From the NCBI GenBank assembly GCA_949294735.1, contig CASFII010000006.1:1-64000 (forward strand): a stretch of 64,000 nt of DNA, given 5' to 3'. Made by a program: the position numbers and the translations under genes. The DNA is from an uncultured Coriobacteriaceae bacterium. Lineage in GTDB: Bacteria > Actinomycetota > Coriobacteriia > Coriobacteriales > Eggerthellaceae. A model generated the notes under the pieces. It was not told where the DNA came from. It searched no databases and saw only the letters and a list, made by a program, of their open reading frames with translations. Below are positions 63,061-64,000 of this stretch, piece after piece (position 1 is the stretch's first letter; every line of letters starts with the position of its first letter).

Positions 63061-64000
63061 TGGGATAATGGTAAAGGGAGGAGTCACGCTCTCTGAAAGA
63101 GAACGTGAAAAAGCAGTTTTGGTTGGTATTGAACGACCCTCAAGTCAGTGGTCGCTGTCCGCAACCTTAGCAGAGCTTGAACGCCTGGTTGACACTGCAG
63201 GTGCTGAAGTAGTAGCAACTACCTCACAAAAACTTGAAACCCCTAATCCACGAACGTTTATTGGCTCAGGAAAGGCTGAAGAGGTTGCCTCTCTTGCACG
63301 CAGTTTAAGTGCTGATCTTGTGGTCTTTGACGACGAATTAACACCCTCGCAACAAGCTAATCTTGAAAAGATTATGGGTAAAAACGTTAAGATAATTGAT
63401 AGAACGGCACTCATCCTTGATATTTTTGCTCTTCATGCAACGAGCAAGGAGGGACGCTTGCAGGTCCGTCTTGCTCAGAATCAGTATCTTTTACCTCGTC
63501 TGCGAGGCATGTGGGCGCATTTAGCCTCTAATCGAATGGGCGGTGGTGTTGGTTCTCGTTTTGGTGAGGGCGAAAGTCAGCTTGAAGTTGACCGTCGTAT
63601 GGTTCGAAAACGGATTACTTCAATTAAACGGGAACTCAAACATCTTTCAAAAGTACGCGCTGTTCAACGAGAGAGTCGTTATGAAGCGGGTATTTTTAAG
63701 GTTGCGCTAGCAGGTTATACCAATGTAGGGAAGTCGAGTCTCCTTAATTATCTTACCGACGCAAATGTCTTGAGCTACGACAAGCTGTTCGCGACGCTTG
63801 ATTCAACAACCAGAAAGTATACGCTCCCTGAAGGAAGAATAATTACCCTCACCGACACAGTTGGCTTTATACAAAAGCTTCCAACAACATTGGTCGAGGC
63901 GTTCCAGTCAACTCTTGATGAAATTCGAGGTGCTGATCTCATCCTTCACTTAATTGACGCTACCTCTCCTGAATACGAAAAGGAAATTGAAGCGGTTGAA
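63047..64000 (+). CDS. hflX: GTPase HflX (3' end beyond the window)
   Basis: 318 codons of a ribosome-associated GTPase that rescues or splits stalled 70S ribosomes. The N-terminal HflX domain has TPNPRTFIGSGKAEE and LRGMWAHLASNRMGGGVG. A helical linker follows, then the G domain with G1 GYTNVGKSS from residue 223 and G3 DTVGF. I chose GTG 63047 because CAGGAG (63034-63039) sits at correct spacing; the in-frame ATG 63068 has none. The frame runs off the end intact. The miaB-miaA-hflX order is common. Confidence 0.95.
   Translation, partial: MTEYNGIMVKGGVTLSEREREKAVLVGIERPSSQWSLSATLAELERLVDTAGAEVVATTSQKLETPNPRTFIGSGKAEEVASLARSLSADLVVFDDELTPSQQANLEKIMGKNVKIIDRTALILDIFALHATSKEGRLQVRLAQNQYLLPRLRGMWAHLASNRMGGGVGSRFGEGESQLEVDRRMVRKRITSIKRELKHLSKVRAVQRESRYEAGIFKVALAGYTNVGKSSLLNYLTDANVLSYDKLFATLDSTTRKYTLPEGRIITLTDTVGFIQKLPTTLVEAFQSTLDEIRGADLILHLIDATSPEYEKEIEAVE

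Overview
The window is a 64 kb stretch of bacterial chromosome, almost wholly coding and mostly on the + strand. By eye its base composition is only moderately AT-rich. Several features point to an actinobacterium of class Coriobacteriia: an actinobacterial-type integration host factor (mihF) in front of gmk and rpoZ, a SpoVS gene after rny, RNase J and RNase Y together, a TSCPD (TIGR03905-type) protein, and a secreted enzyme with choline-binding-like wall repeats. Family or genus cannot be fixed from this sequence alone. There is no prophage, insertion sequence, CRISPR array or rRNA; one tRNA (Pro, GGG) is present.

Layout. 0-2 kb: the 3' end of a wall-anchored beta-lactamase-fold protein and a convergent degV. 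2.1-8.1 kb: ileS, lspA, a RluA-family pseudouridine synthase and coaBC, ending in a terminator shared with tRNA-Pro. 8.2-9.2 kb: pta on the minus strand. 9.4-19.7 kb: a pyrimidine operon (pyrR-B-C-carA-carB-pyrK-pyrD-pyrF) behind a PyrR-type attenuator; pyrE is absent. 19.7-26.6 kb: mihF-gmk-rpoZ-thiI, then comEA-comEC (DNA uptake) and holA. 26.7-27.3 kb: rpsT on the minus strand, encoding an unusually long S20. 27.7-31.9 kb: lepA, a small membrane protein, a dihydrouridine synthase and hemW. 32.0-39.4 kb: hrcA-dnaJ behind a CIRCE operator, then rsmE-mtaB and phoH-ybeY-dgkA-era. 39.5-42.5 kb: a zinc-ribbon/PASTA membrane protein, recO, a TSCPD protein and rpsO. 42.6-52.9 kb: pnp, dapB-dapA, RNase J, ftsK, a RodZ-like protein and yajQ. 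52.9-57.4 kb: rimO, a pgsA-cinA fusion, and recA-recX behind a LexA-box promoter. 57.6-64 kb: rny, a GHKL ATPase of unknown role, spoVS, miaB-miaA and the 5' part of hflX.

How the genes work together. The pyr cluster makes UMP from bicarbonate, glutamine and aspartate, except for the orotate phosphoribosyltransferase step. RNase J, RNase Y, PNPase and YbeY make up much of an RNA-processing and decay set. MtaB, RimO and MiaB are three sister radical-SAM methylthiotransferases acting on tRNA or ribosomal protein S12. DapA and DapB are consecutive steps toward diaminopimelate and lysine.

The most interesting items are non-coding or architectural: a dispersed hairpin repeat family around pta and pyrR; a hairpin that buries the comEA ribosome binding site; a palindrome over the mihF promoter; the pgsA-cinA fusion; an S20 with an 80-residue charged tail; a zinc-ribbon/TQTLP-repeat/PASTA protein; and a GHKL ATPase placed between rny and spoVS. 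I did not find a clear new multi-gene system.
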